Assembly: GCA_001970955.1 (NCBI GenBank)
Contig: MPUH01000095.1
Coordinates: 46,016-110,015 of the forward strand
Length of the DNA stretch: 64,000 nt
Source of the DNA: Stentor coeruleus
Lineage: Eukaryota; Ciliophora; Heterotrichea; Heterotrichida; Stentoridae
Reading direction: 5' to 3'
Notes under the pieces: model-generated
Told to the model about the DNA's origin: nothing
The model's database searches: none
The model's input: only the letters and a program-made list of their open reading frames with translations
Program-made: the position numbers and the translations under genes
Shown: positions 21,240-29,932 of the stretch, piece after piece
Layout: each line of letters begins with the position of its first letter
How positions within the stretch are numbered: position 1 is the first letter of the stretch

Positions 21240-22367
21240 TTAGTTTACATGTTGCTTTTTAAATATAGGCCGATTTAGCGATTTGTATACATAAAGTAAC
21301 AAACTAGCTCTGTATGGGTTGTGAATAGCCACATTTTTTATTTCATCTTGTAAGTCGCATAAACACTGTTCATAAAGATCTTGATTAAAATTACTATTCA
21401 ACATTTCAAGAAGGTTTTTTATTATATTATCATAATAAAGCTGATCAATATCATGCTGAGAAGTTTTAGAATCACAATTCTTATCTCTAAGTTCAAACTT
21501 AATAAAATAACAAAGGACGAGTTTTAAACGAATGTAAAATAAATCATCGCTATTATCACAATATTTTAATAGTTTTATAACTTGGTTGATAATTCCAATG
21601 AAAAAACTTGTAATGAAATCATCTTGAATCAAATCATGAATCGTTGCTCTTTTTCTAGGGTCTTTTTCTAAAGCTTTTCTAAGAAAATTTGCTGCGGGTT
21701 CTGAGAATTTAGTGTAATCGATTTCTTCATTTAGCAGTACAACTAAACCTTTAAAATCTTTTGCTTGAAAAGGTAGTTTTCCTGAAATAATTTCATAACA
21801 TAACACCCCAAAGCTCCAAATATCATCTTTTTGTCCTGAAAAATTATTATTCAAAAGATCAGGGCTCATATAAAGTGGAGTTCCACATATTGTGTAATCA
21901 TATTCATTTTCATTTGTTTTTCGAGACAAACCAAAATCACAAAGTTTTATGTCTAAAGAATTAAGAAGGAAATTATCAGATTTTATGTCTCTATGAACCC
22001 ATCCATTATCGTGAAGTAATTTTATTGATTGGGCGATATCATTAATCCAAAACATTTTAAGATTGTCAGGAATATTATTTGCTCTTTTTAAAAAGTTTTT
22101 TAATGAACCACCATTGCAATATTCTTGTACTATGTATAGGAAATTGTCTTCGTAAAACCATTCTTCAAGTTTTACGATATTGTTATGATTTTTGAATTGG
22201 ATTAGACAGTCAATTTCTCTTTTTAAGTGCTTTTCTTCGATTTGTGTTGTAGATAGGTCGATTTTTTTAATTGCAAAGTTTTTACCAGTTTGGGTATTGG
22301 TAGATAAGTAAACTTTTGAGCTTGAGCCTCTACCTAGCATACCAGTTAATTCATATTTTTTCGACAT
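21240..22367 (-). CDS. Serine/threonine protein kinase (NEK/ULK-like catalytic domain)
   Basis: 375 aa. The catalytic domain spans about residues 6-260: Gly-rich loop GRGSSSKVY (12-20), ATP-anchoring K34 (FAIKK), HRDIKSDN (125-132), DFG (144-146), activation segment CGTPLYMSPD (161-170) and DDIWSFGVL. The usual APE triplet reads SPD, so the Glu of that motif is replaced by Asp, a mild change; the kinase should be active. The hinge VQEYCNGGSLKNF resembles ULK/NEK-type kinases, but the family cannot be fixed by eye. The C-terminal 115 residues are helical and unrecognised. The gene lies 88 bp upstream of the lyase start, on the same strand. Confidence 0.92.
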   Translation of the reverse strand: MSKKYELTGMLGRGSSSKVYLSTNTQTGKNFAIKKIDLSTTQIEEKHLKREIDCLIQFKNHNNIVKLEEWFYEDNFLYIVQEYCNGGSLKNFLKRANNIPDNLKMFWINDIAQSIKLLHDNGWVHRDIKSDNFLLNSLDIKLCDFGLSRKTNENEYDYTICGTPLYMSPDLLNNNFSGQKDDIWSFGVLCYEIISGKLPFQAKDFKGLVVLLNEEIDYTKFSEPAANFLRKALEKDPRKRATIHDLIQDDFITSFFIGIINQVIKLLKYCDNSDDLFYIRLKLVLCYFIKFELRDKNCDSKTSQHDIDQLYYDNIIKNLLEMLNSNFNQDLYEQCLCDLQDEIKNVAIHNPYRASLLLYVYKSLNRPIFKKQHVN

Positions 22368-22733
22368 TTATAAATTGAAATTTTATAGAATAATATAAGA
22401 GATTAATGAAGATGGCTAAAGTCAAGAATTAATCGAAAGGGGTGTTTTATAGAATGATAAATTGAAAAGAAGTATTTTTGGTTTATGAAAAGTAAAATAT
22501 ATATTTATATATTTTTTTATAGGTAAAGAAATTAATCAGATGTCCAAATAAAACTATGCTGGCTTATTTAGTATTAACTAAAATATAGTTTAATATATAT
22601 TAAGATTGTATACAAAAGTTTTGCTTGTGTTAAATTCATTTTTATGATAAAAAAAAAACTAGCACTATTTTATGAAACTCCAAATTGTATTTCCTTATCC
22701 AATCCTATGTTTTTTATAAGTCATAACTAAATA
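22368..22733. other. Intergenic, no gene seen
   Basis: 366 bp of AT-rich sequence upstream of the kinase start and downstream of the FAIM-like gene stop, both minus strand. No feature recognised. Confidence 0.55.
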
Positions 22734-23813
22734 TTACTTATTAAAACCCATCCAAGGGTTAGCCATCCCTGTCACAAAAGGATTATAAGCCATCATAGGA
22801 TTTCCCATCATTCCTTGCATGGCCATAGTATTATTAACCATATTATTTTGTATCATAGGATTAGTCATACCATTCTGCATCATAGGATTTGGCATAAATC
22901 CATTCATCATTGGATTAACCATCATAGGATTTCCTACCATTCCTTGCATAAAAAGGTTACCTTGAAAATTTGATGCTAAATGTGAAGGATTTGAATTTCT
23001 ATTAGTTGGTGAACCTATACGATTTTGATTATAGTTTGAATTTGGAAAAGCTAAACATGGAACTGATGAACGAGGTGATTTTTCCGCTGATATTTCTTTT
23101 ACGTCAAAAAGATCTGGAAGTTGATTACTTTTCTCTTCTTTGGAAATTTTATTTGGTGAAGGTTCATCAAATGGGTTGTTTTTTATATGAAGTCGAGATT
23201 CAATTTTAGATGGTTTTAGTGGTTGAGAAAAGAGATCTTCAGGAAGAGAAATGTTTTCACGAAGAGAAACCTTAAACATGTCTGTGCTTGCAATCTCTGG
23301 AGATTTTAGTCTTTTTTTCATTGATGCTTTTTCATTTGTATGTTTGGTTTTGGATATCCTCGGAGAAATTGTTGGCGAGTTGCGAAATTCTAATTCAATG
23401 TTTTGCATGTCTGGATTGCTTTTGTATTTTTGAATTGGATATTCACTTTCTTTAGTTGAAGATACTTGGCTATAAAATTCAGTCGATTCAGTCTTGTGAG
23501 CATTATAATAAGCCTCAAATGATAAATTTTCAATCCTAAGATCAAACTTATTATCATCAAGCTCATAAACAACTACAGTTCTATTCCCTATCTTCACAGG
23601 ATAATTACCAAAAGTAGATGATTTTTTTTCTGTAGTATAAACATCTCCATTGACCTTTATTGTCCGCTTGCCAGAAATTCTGCTAAGGTAAAGTTCAAAT
23701 TGGAATTCTTTTCTATCAAGTTCAAACTTCCATAAAAACCTCACTTTGGTAGATTTAATCCTTTTCCCAACATTGGTCTTTTGAAATTCCAAAGCTTTAA
23801 AATTTCTGTACAT
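22734..23813 (-). CDS. FAIM-like beta-sandwich domain protein with Met/Asn/Pro-rich tail
   Basis: About 359 aa from the ATG at 23813-23811. Residues about 25-100 contain FLWKFEL...SGKRTIKVNGD...TVVVYELDDNKFDLRIENLSF, which resembles one repeat of FAIM (Fas apoptotic inhibitory molecule). A long disordered middle follows, with short motifs familiar from endocytic adaptors: NPF twice (NNPFDEP, YNPFVTG) and DLF twice (PEDLFSQ, PDLFDVK). The last ~75 residues are a Met/Asn/Pro/Gly-rich low-complexity tail with repeated NPMM. Start choice: ATGs at 23873 and 23852 are in frame but lie inside the end of the upstream gene (stop at 23833-23835). The ATG at 23813 leaves a 19-bp gap and loses nothing recognisable. 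The FAIM call is tentative. Confidence 0.6.
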   Translation of the reverse strand: MYRNFKALEFQKTNVGKRIKSTKVRFLWKFELDRKEFQFELYLSRISGKRTIKVNGDVYTTEKKSSTFGNYPVKIGNRTVVVYELDDNKFDLRIENLSFEAYYNAHKTESTEFYSQVSSTKESEYPIQKYKSNPDMQNIELEFRNSPTISPRISKTKHTNEKASMKKRLKSPEIASTDMFKVSLRENISLPEDLFSQPLKPSKIESRLHIKNNPFDEPSPNKISKEEKSNQLPDLFDVKEISAEKSPRSSVPCLAFPNSNYNQNRIGSPTNRNSNPSHLASNFQGNLFMQGMVGNPMMVNPMMNGFMPNPMMQNGMTNPMIQNNMVNNTMAMQGMMGNPMMAYNPFVTGMANPWMGFNK

Positions 23814-23832
23814 ATTATTAAAAACTCTTAAA

Positions 23833-26800
23833 TTACTGGAAATCTTCTTCATAATCGCTTCCTGAGTACTCATGTGCAAAACCTTCCTTGTCCCCTAAAC
23901 TTTTATGCCTTGTAACCGGAGATTCGCCTTTATTTGGATGATCTCCTGAATCTTCACTGAATTCATAATTCCCAGAATCTAAAAGACTAACTTTTTTATA
24001 TCTATTTCCCGACTCATCTGATTCTTCTTCTGATTCATAATCGCCTTCAGCACTATTATGTGGTGGTACACCATAATGTTTTAATATTTCTTCAAATTCA
24101 TCTATTGATACACATACTTCTTCTGATTCTTCAAATTGTAAAGCTTCAAGCATAAGCATAACATGTTCATGTTCCATTTCACCTAAACCAATTCTTTTTA
24201 ATCCAGCTATAAATTCTTCAGCTGATACTATACCATTATCATCACATTGAAAAACATGCATAGCATTTCTTTTATTTTGAAGTAAAATTTGAGATATAAT
24301 ACCAAGATAATGTCTTACAATTTTTGCTTTTTCTTCATCAGAAAACTCATCTTCTTCTTCTTCATCATTTTCCTCATTAGGTTCGCCGTATGCTTTTATA
24401 AAATGACGATATGGGATTTGATAGAGTTTCATATCATGTGAATAAAAAAGTAATAACATGTATTTAAAAACACGTGGTGGGAATTCTATTGCTACTGATT
24501 TTAGTATAGCTTGAAAATCTTGGAGGCTTATAAGTCCTGTGTTTTCTTTATCTTTTTCTTTACAGGATTCTTTAAGAGTTATTTTGTTTTTACTTACTAT
24601 AATTCCCAGTTGTTCATCAAAACTTGTTTCATCTTCAGGTGTAAAAACTTCCCAATTATCAGTATTTGCGCTTATACGACTTTCTATTAGTTTTGCAGTT
24701 GGTTTAGGAATATCGGATAAAAAGGATATAATTGTCTCAGTTTCTTCTGTGGAAAATGAAAATGGAGGTTTTTTGAAGAATGATGAGATTTCTTTTGGTG
24801 TTAAGATTTTGTCATGAGCTGTTGACCCGAATAAGGTAACGAGTAGTTTGGTCTTTGGAATTCGGTTGATTTGCATTCGAAAACTTAGATGAGCGAATAT
24901 GTTTTTTATGTCAAGAGCTGTAGAAGAGGAATTAGGCTTATGAAGAGAACTTGATTTTTCGTCTGAGTTTCTTTTGGAGTCTCTTTTTTTGTTTTCTTCA
25001 TGCGATTTAGCTTCTTCTAGTTTAACTTTTTTCTCTTTTTCTTCTTGTAGTGCTTTGGCTTCTAATTTAGCTTTTTCTTCAAGTTTCGTTTTTTCTTCAA
25101 GTTTCGCTTTTTCTTCAAGTTTCGCTTTTTCTTCAAGTTTCGCTTTTTCATCAAGTTTTGCTTTTTCTTGCCGCATAATTTCTTCTTGGCGCTTTTTTTC
25201 TTCAAGTTTTGCCTTTTCTTGCCTAACAATTTCTTCTTGACGCTTTTTTTCTTCTAATTTTGCTTGTTCTTCTTTAACCCTCTTTTCTTCCAATTTAGCT
25301 TTTTCCTCCTGTCTTACCTTTTCCTCTTGTCTAGCCTTTTCTTCTTGCCTAGCCTTTTCTTCTTGTCTCATCTTATCCTCAAGTCTTTCTTTCTCTTCTA
25401 ACCTTAATTTCTCATCAGCCTTTGCCTTTTCTTCCAACCTCATTTTTTCTTCTAAATAATCCTTTTCTTCAAAATTATTTTTTTTTTTAATCTGCCCACT
25501 CTCTTCATTACCAATTTTTTTCTCTTCCTTCTTACCAGTATTTTCATCAAACATTTTTTCAGCTCCAAATGTAGGCTTATGCGATTCCACAATAATTTTA
25601 TCATAACTCTGAAAAGATCCTTCTTCATCACTTGAGCTACTTAAAATCTGATTATTGTTATATAAAAACTCATCAAAAAAATCTTCAAGTAATTTTATAT
25701 TCACTTCATATTTTTTGCCAACATTAAGAAACCCTATAACCTCATATATATGTTTTTCTTTAAATCTACTATAATAAGGTTTCATAGCTTTTACAAAATC
25801 ATCTGCAGGAATATCAGACTTTTGTCCTTTATTTATTAAATCAAGTAAATTTCTTATTGTAATTTTCTTGTTACGTGTTATATAGAACATAATTCTAAAC
25901 AGTTTTGGGGGAAATTGTTTTTTAATCGAGTTAGATTGAACAGATTGTTTAGATTCCTGCAAAATTTTCAATTGTTTTTTATGATCATCAATTGAACTTG
26001 TCAAGTCTTTTATTTTATTTTCATATGTAATGCTTTTAGATGAAAACTCATTGATAACTTTTTTATTTTTCGTCATTTCTTCTTTCAAATTACTCTCTTT
26101 AACTATAAAATCTTTATTAACTTGCTCAAGTTGTGATTTTAAAGATTTATTTTCGTTTCTCAGATTACTAATTTCTCCTTTTTTTAAACTTTGTTTCTTT
26201 TTTTCTTTTTCAAGTTCTAAAACACGTTCTCTCCATTTACTAATTTCTTCTTTGCCAACTAAAACCGCTTGATTTAAACTTTCATTTTCTTTTTTCAAAT
26301 TATTTAAGAAAAAAATTTGCTGATTGTTTTGATCATCATTCATAGCTTGAGTCATTTGAGGAGTTTCTCTTTGTCTCATAATTTCTTCTAAATGATGTCT
26401 TAATCTTGTACATTCATCAATATATGCTTGGACTTCAATTTCAATCTCAACAATTTTCGTTGATTTGATATGTCTTTTTAGTTTTATGATTTCTTCACTT
26501 TTAATTGTAATTTCTTGTTTTAAATCTTTTATAGTGTTTTTTAAACTGTTTATAAGATGCATTGGTTTTCCCATTTGAATATTGTCTATAGCATCTTCTC
26601 TTTTATTCAATTCCCTTTCTGCTTGTGTTATTCTTGTACGAAGTTTCACAGCTTCTTCTTGAAGGCTATTGTTTTTTAGCTTTAAAGCCATATTCTCTTC
26701 ATATAACCGTTCTTTGTCAATATTAACTCTTCGAGGTTTAAGTCTTGTAAGGATTGACATATCAATTGTCTGTTTTGTTTTTTCCTTTCTTATACTCGTT

Positions 26801-27003
26801 GGAAGCTGTTTTGCTGTTGTAGGTCTTTTACCTTTTGATGACTCAGAAACTTTAGCGCTCACAGGTCGGTAATGATTAGGTCTATAGTTCGGCCTTTCAA
26901 GTAAATAATCATCTTCTCTTCCAGATTCATCATCTTTCAAAGCTGAAATTGGAGATTTCGGATCTAGCTTCCTATATGTTATTTACATTTGCGGGAAAGA
27001 CAT
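23833..27003 (-). CDS. Long coiled-coil protein with K/E-rich repeats and C-terminal EF-hands, one intron
   Basis: Exon 1 is 17 nt (27003-26987, ATG TCT TTC CCG CAA AT). A 15-nt intron, GTAAATAACATATAG (26986-26972), follows, and exon 2 runs 26971-23833, giving 1051 aa. Without the intron the frame has no ATG near its start, which supports the model. Order: a disordered N-terminus; coiled coil with LYEENMALKLKNNSLQEE (about 80-370); a helical block (about 375-470); a highly charged repeat tract (about 500-665) built of xxEEKxKLEEKA-like units; then a helical region with DKENTGLISLQDF and QCDDNGIVSAEEFIAGL, both EF-hand-like, and an acidic tail. The function is unknown; a structural, calcium-responsive cytoskeletal role is a guess. 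It abuts or slightly overlaps the FAIM-like gene. Confidence 0.8.
25000..25480 (-). repeat. Coding repeat tract (KAKLEEKA-type units)
   Basis: Within the coiled-coil gene, near-identical units of 18-21 nt encode AKLEEK, ARQEEK and RLEEK variants over about 480 bp. The plus strand around 25080-25145 shows the most regular stretch, with repeated ttcttcaagtttcgcttttt. The identity at DNA level suggests recent slippage or unequal exchange. The peptide should be a long single alpha-helix or coiled coil. Confidence 0.8.
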
Positions 27004-27034
27004 TATATAATAAAAATTCTTATGAATATATATA

Positions 27035-27844
27035 TTAATGTAAATGTTTACGCTTTTCTAGTATCTGCCTACGCCATGATTCAGAAAATTCTTCAAATTT
27101 AGACATAAACTCATCTTGATAATCTTGAAAGTAGTAATTCTTCATTGTTTCTTCACGAGTGTTTGTGATTTTTTCTGAAAACTCCTGTTTTGCTATAGTG
27201 ATTTTTTTTATATTCAGCTTAGGTACAGAAGTTGGACTTGATTTTTCTTGGGATAATTCAAGAAGCCTAAGTTTTATCGGTTTTTTTCCTGAACCTCTTC
27301 TAAATTTCAAACGATCTAATGTAGAACCTGTACTTAAAGATCCTTTGCTAAAAGAGTTTTTGAGGTTTTTATTTCTCAGAATTTTAATTTCACCAAATTT
27401 GCTAGACGAGTTTTTTTCTTGTGTTGATTTTGAAGAAAGTTCTGCTTCATATCCTTTTTGAATGCTTTCGAGTACAGTTGAAATTGGATGTTTTATTTCT
27501 ATTAATTCCTTTAATGCACTTCTACATGCTTGCAAGTATTCAGAATGATTATCTTGATTAGCAAGTTTCAATTTATTATTCAAGTAGATTGAAAGACTTC
27601 TAAGCCGTTTATTGTTTTTACTTGAAAAAAGCAAATGTTTGGGGGTTTTTTTAGGACAATTTGCAGATGGAGTACGCATTAACGACAGATTTTTATGTTT
27701 TCTCCCTTTATTTACACTGTTTTTCGGTGAAAGATTTCTTGTACTACTGGATCTGGATTTTAAAAAGCTTTGGATCTGGTGGTTCAATTCATTTTTTTCT
27801 GTAGGACTTGAATAAATCAAATGCTTCCCATTGATTCCTTGCAT
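27035..27844 (-). CDS. Hypothetical basic protein, possible TSNAXIP1-N-like helix
   Basis: 269 aa from ATG to TAA. The first ~75 residues are Ser/Lys/Asn-rich and disordered-looking. Residues about 78-135 form helices ending in LIEIKHPISTVLESIQKGYEAEL, which loosely recalls the N-terminal region of translin-associated factor X interacting protein 1, common in ciliate proteins; this is weak. A Ser/Lys-rich middle and a helical C-terminus (FMSKFEEFSESWRRQILEKRKH) follow. Its neighbours are minus-strand genes 31 bp downstream and 82 bp upstream. I do not recognise a function. Confidence 0.65.
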   Translation of the reverse strand: MQGINGKHLIYSSPTEKNELNHQIQSFLKSRSSSTRNLSPKNSVNKGRKHKNLSLMRTPSANCPKKTPKHLLFSSKNNKRLRSLSIYLNNKLKLANQDNHSEYLQACRSALKELIEIKHPISTVLESIQKGYEAELSSKSTQEKNSSSKFGEIKILRNKNLKNSFSKGSLSTGSTLDRLKFRRGSGKKPIKLRLLELSQEKSSPTSVPKLNIKKITIAKQEFSEKITNTREETMKNYYFQDYQDEFMSKFEEFSESWRRQILEKRKHLH

Positions 27845-27926
27845 TATATAAACTTTATATCAAATAATAATGTATTTTTAGGAAAATTTTTAAAGGATTT
27901 TATAATGGTTATGTAAGACTTAAATA

Positions 27927-28943
27927 TTACTTATGGCAAAGATCATGAAGCCTTCCAAGTTCAACACTTGAGAACCATTTGTTGCATTTGAAACAGATTG
28001 AAATGTTTGATTTTAGTCTTTCTTTCCAAACATTTTCTAATTCTACTAGTTTTTTAGCTGTTTCTGTTTGCTTTTGGCAGTGCTGTTTATCTTTTTCTTT
28101 ATGTTTTAATGGGTCTTGGGATAAGGTTTTATTACCAGCTGAGCTTGGTTTTTGAAATTCGCTTTTTCTATATAGTTTCTACAATGGATTTACTTCAAAA
28201 TTACAGAATTTTTCAGTACTTTCAGGTTTTGAAGCAGGTTTTTCTTCAACAGAATCATGAACTTCATTTCCTACACGTTTTTTCTTTGATTTGCTAACAT
28301 TAACAGGACGGCCACTAATTCTCAATGTCGTTTTCAAAGAGAGATCTACAACAAAATCAGCCTCAGATTCAGTGACGAACTCAACAAATGCAAAATCTTT
28401 AAAATCCCCAGTAAAACGATCTTTAATACGCCGAATATCTTTAACCTTTGCAATTTTATCAAGGCTTTCCCAAATCTCATTTTCACTTAACTGATATATT
28501 CCTTTTACTATAATAGTAGCTTTTATATTTTCATCACTAATATTCGTTTTGATTTTAGTACACTTAAAACATTTAAGCCTCCTAGCGAAATTCAAAGTTC
28601 CACACTGCATATTTTTTACATTATTACAAGTCCAATCAGTTTTTTCTATTGAATCATAACAATCTTGTCCATATTCAGCTTCAACTCTATAATTTCTAAT
28701 TAAAAACTTGTCAATAGAACTGTAAACAATAGAACAACTATAAACATTCGTAAAATTAACAAAAGCAACTCCACTTTTTAAGGCAATTTTATAAGGAGGG
28801 GAAATACTTAAAGAATTAGCAAAATCATTCATTGACACAATTAGCTCTTCTTTATGTATATTTTCAGGTATACCTGTTAATATAAGCTGATTTTATAATA
28901 CAGTATTTGAAGGATCTAAAGAGAAACGAGGTCTTTTTGCCAT
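27927..28943 (-). CDS. RBM5/RBM10-like splicing regulator (RRM-RanBP2 zinc finger-RRM-C2H2), three introns
   Basis: Exons 28943-28902, 28886-28620, 28604-28194 and 28178-27927 are separated by 15-nt introns GTATTATAAAATCAG (28901-28887), GTAAAAAATATGCAG (28619-28605) and GTAAATCCATTGTAG (28193-28179). The product is about 323 aa. Order: RRM1 beginning LILTGIPENIHKEEL, a RanBP2-type zinc finger DWTCNNCGTLNFARRLKCF, RRM2 (IIVKGIYQLSENEIW...FAFVEFV), and a C-terminal finger CFKCNKWFSSVELGRLHDLCH. The middle intron has no in-frame stop; removing it restores the C-x2-C spacing of the finger, so it is very likely real. RBM5/10 proteins bind pre-mRNA and steer exon choice in the A complex. The OCRE and G-patch domains of animal RBM5 are absent. 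The start lies 16 bp from the divergent U11-59K-like gene. Confidence 0.88.
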
Positions 28944-28959
28944 ATTTATTAACTAGAAG

Positions 28960-29606
28960 ATGACAGGCAAATTGTGTGATATTCTTGATTTAATAGATGA
29001 AGCTGAGCTACTTGAAAAGAAAATCCACAAATGGAATAATGTAACTTTTATATAGCTTTTAGATATTTCTAGTGATGTAAAATTACTTGATACTTATATT
29101 GTAAATATCGATAGACTCTATTAGACAATTCTTTGAAAGATATAGAATCAGGGATTGATGGGTATAAAGATAAACTACGTAAACGTCGTAATCATGCTAG
29201 ATGGAGAAAAAAGCAAAGGAAAAATCAAAAAGCATTAAAGTAACCTTTAGCTAGAAAAGTATGGAAAGATTGTAAAGCTGAAAATAAAAGAAATATAGAG
29301 CTTGAGTATGAAAAAATTGTTAAAGAACAACCTCCACCTACTGTTAGAATATCAAAAAAGTTAAAGAAAAAGATTGAAATGCTTATAAAAATTGTAAAAA
29401 CAACAGATAGCATAAAAGCGCTGTATTATAAAGAGAAACTTGATAATCTTTTAACAATCCCCTCAGCACCTACTGAAAAAACAGAATCTTCTGATGATAT
29501 GATTTGCGAAGATCATTTAGAAGACTATATTAGTTTACTTTCTAACCAATCATACTATGAAAAACGTAAAAAAGATTGGGAGGACTACTCTAATCCTAGT
29601 TTATAA
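28960..29606 (+). CDS. PDCD7/U11-59K-like minor spliceosome protein, three introns
   Basis: Exons 28960-29040, 29056-29100, 29115-29239 and 29255-29606 give about 200 aa. The introns are GTAACTTTTATATAG (29041-29055), an apparently 14-nt GTAAATATCGATAG (29101-29114) and GTAACCTTTAGCTAG (29240-29254). The product has an N-terminal acidic helix, a strongly basic helix (KDKLRKRRNHARWRKKQRK), KKLKKKIEMLIKIVKTTDSI, and a C-terminus with YYEKRKKDWEDYSNPS. The last two parallel the C-terminal half of PDCD7, the 59-kDa protein of the U11/U12 snRNP (compare its RHDWDQYLVPS ending). The assignment is by pattern recall and moderately sure. It is divergent from the RBM5-like gene with 16 bp between start codons and converges on the small Tim gene with 17 bp between stops. 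Confidence 0.62.
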
Positions 29607-29623
29607 GTTATTTTCATTCTATT

Positions 29624-29857
29624 TTAAGTCGGGGTTACTTTTTTTAGCATTTCTTTTGTAAATAACTTCATTTGATAGTCTCCTAATAATAAATACTTAA
29701 CCGAGCATCTTTGCAAGCAATTTTCTTCTGTCTGATTTAATACTGGAACATCATAATTCTTAATACACATTTTTCGACAAGATTCCATTAAATTCATAGC
29801 GAATTCCTGTCTGATTTTCATCTCCTTATAATTTGAGTCTTTAGCAAATTGTGCCAT
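29624..29857 (-). CDS. Small Tim chaperone (Tim9/10/13 family)
   Basis: 77 aa with the twin CX3C signature: C27-x3-C31 (CRKMC) and C47-x3-C51 (CLQRC), separated by 15 residues, flanked by predicted helices (KIRQEFAMNLMES, YLLLGDYQMKLFTKEML). Such proteins form hexameric chaperones in the mitochondrial intermembrane space that escort carrier and beta-barrel precursors, with the cysteines in two disulfides. Which paralogue (Tim8, 9, 10 or 13) cannot be told. The length is typical. No intron is needed. Confidence 0.92.
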   Translation of the reverse strand: MAQFAKDSNYKEMKIRQEFAMNLMESCRKMCIKNYDVPVLNQTEENCLQRCSVKYLLLGDYQMKLFTKEMLKKVTPT

Positions 29858-29932
29858 TTAATTTATAAGCAAAAATAATTCCAAGTTCTAAATTTTTATT
29901 ATATCCTTTTATTATCAATACTAATATTATCA

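Noticed and set aside
23833-23879. Fusion of the FAIM-like and coiled-coil genes into one by an intron
   Set aside because: No 15- or 16-nt GT-AG segment around the stop at 23833-23835 would join the frames.
24974-25240. Plus-strand Ser/Phe-rich frame over the K/E repeat
   Set aside because: It is the complement of the regular AKLEEK coding repeat; the low-complexity Ser/Phe peptide is a by-product.
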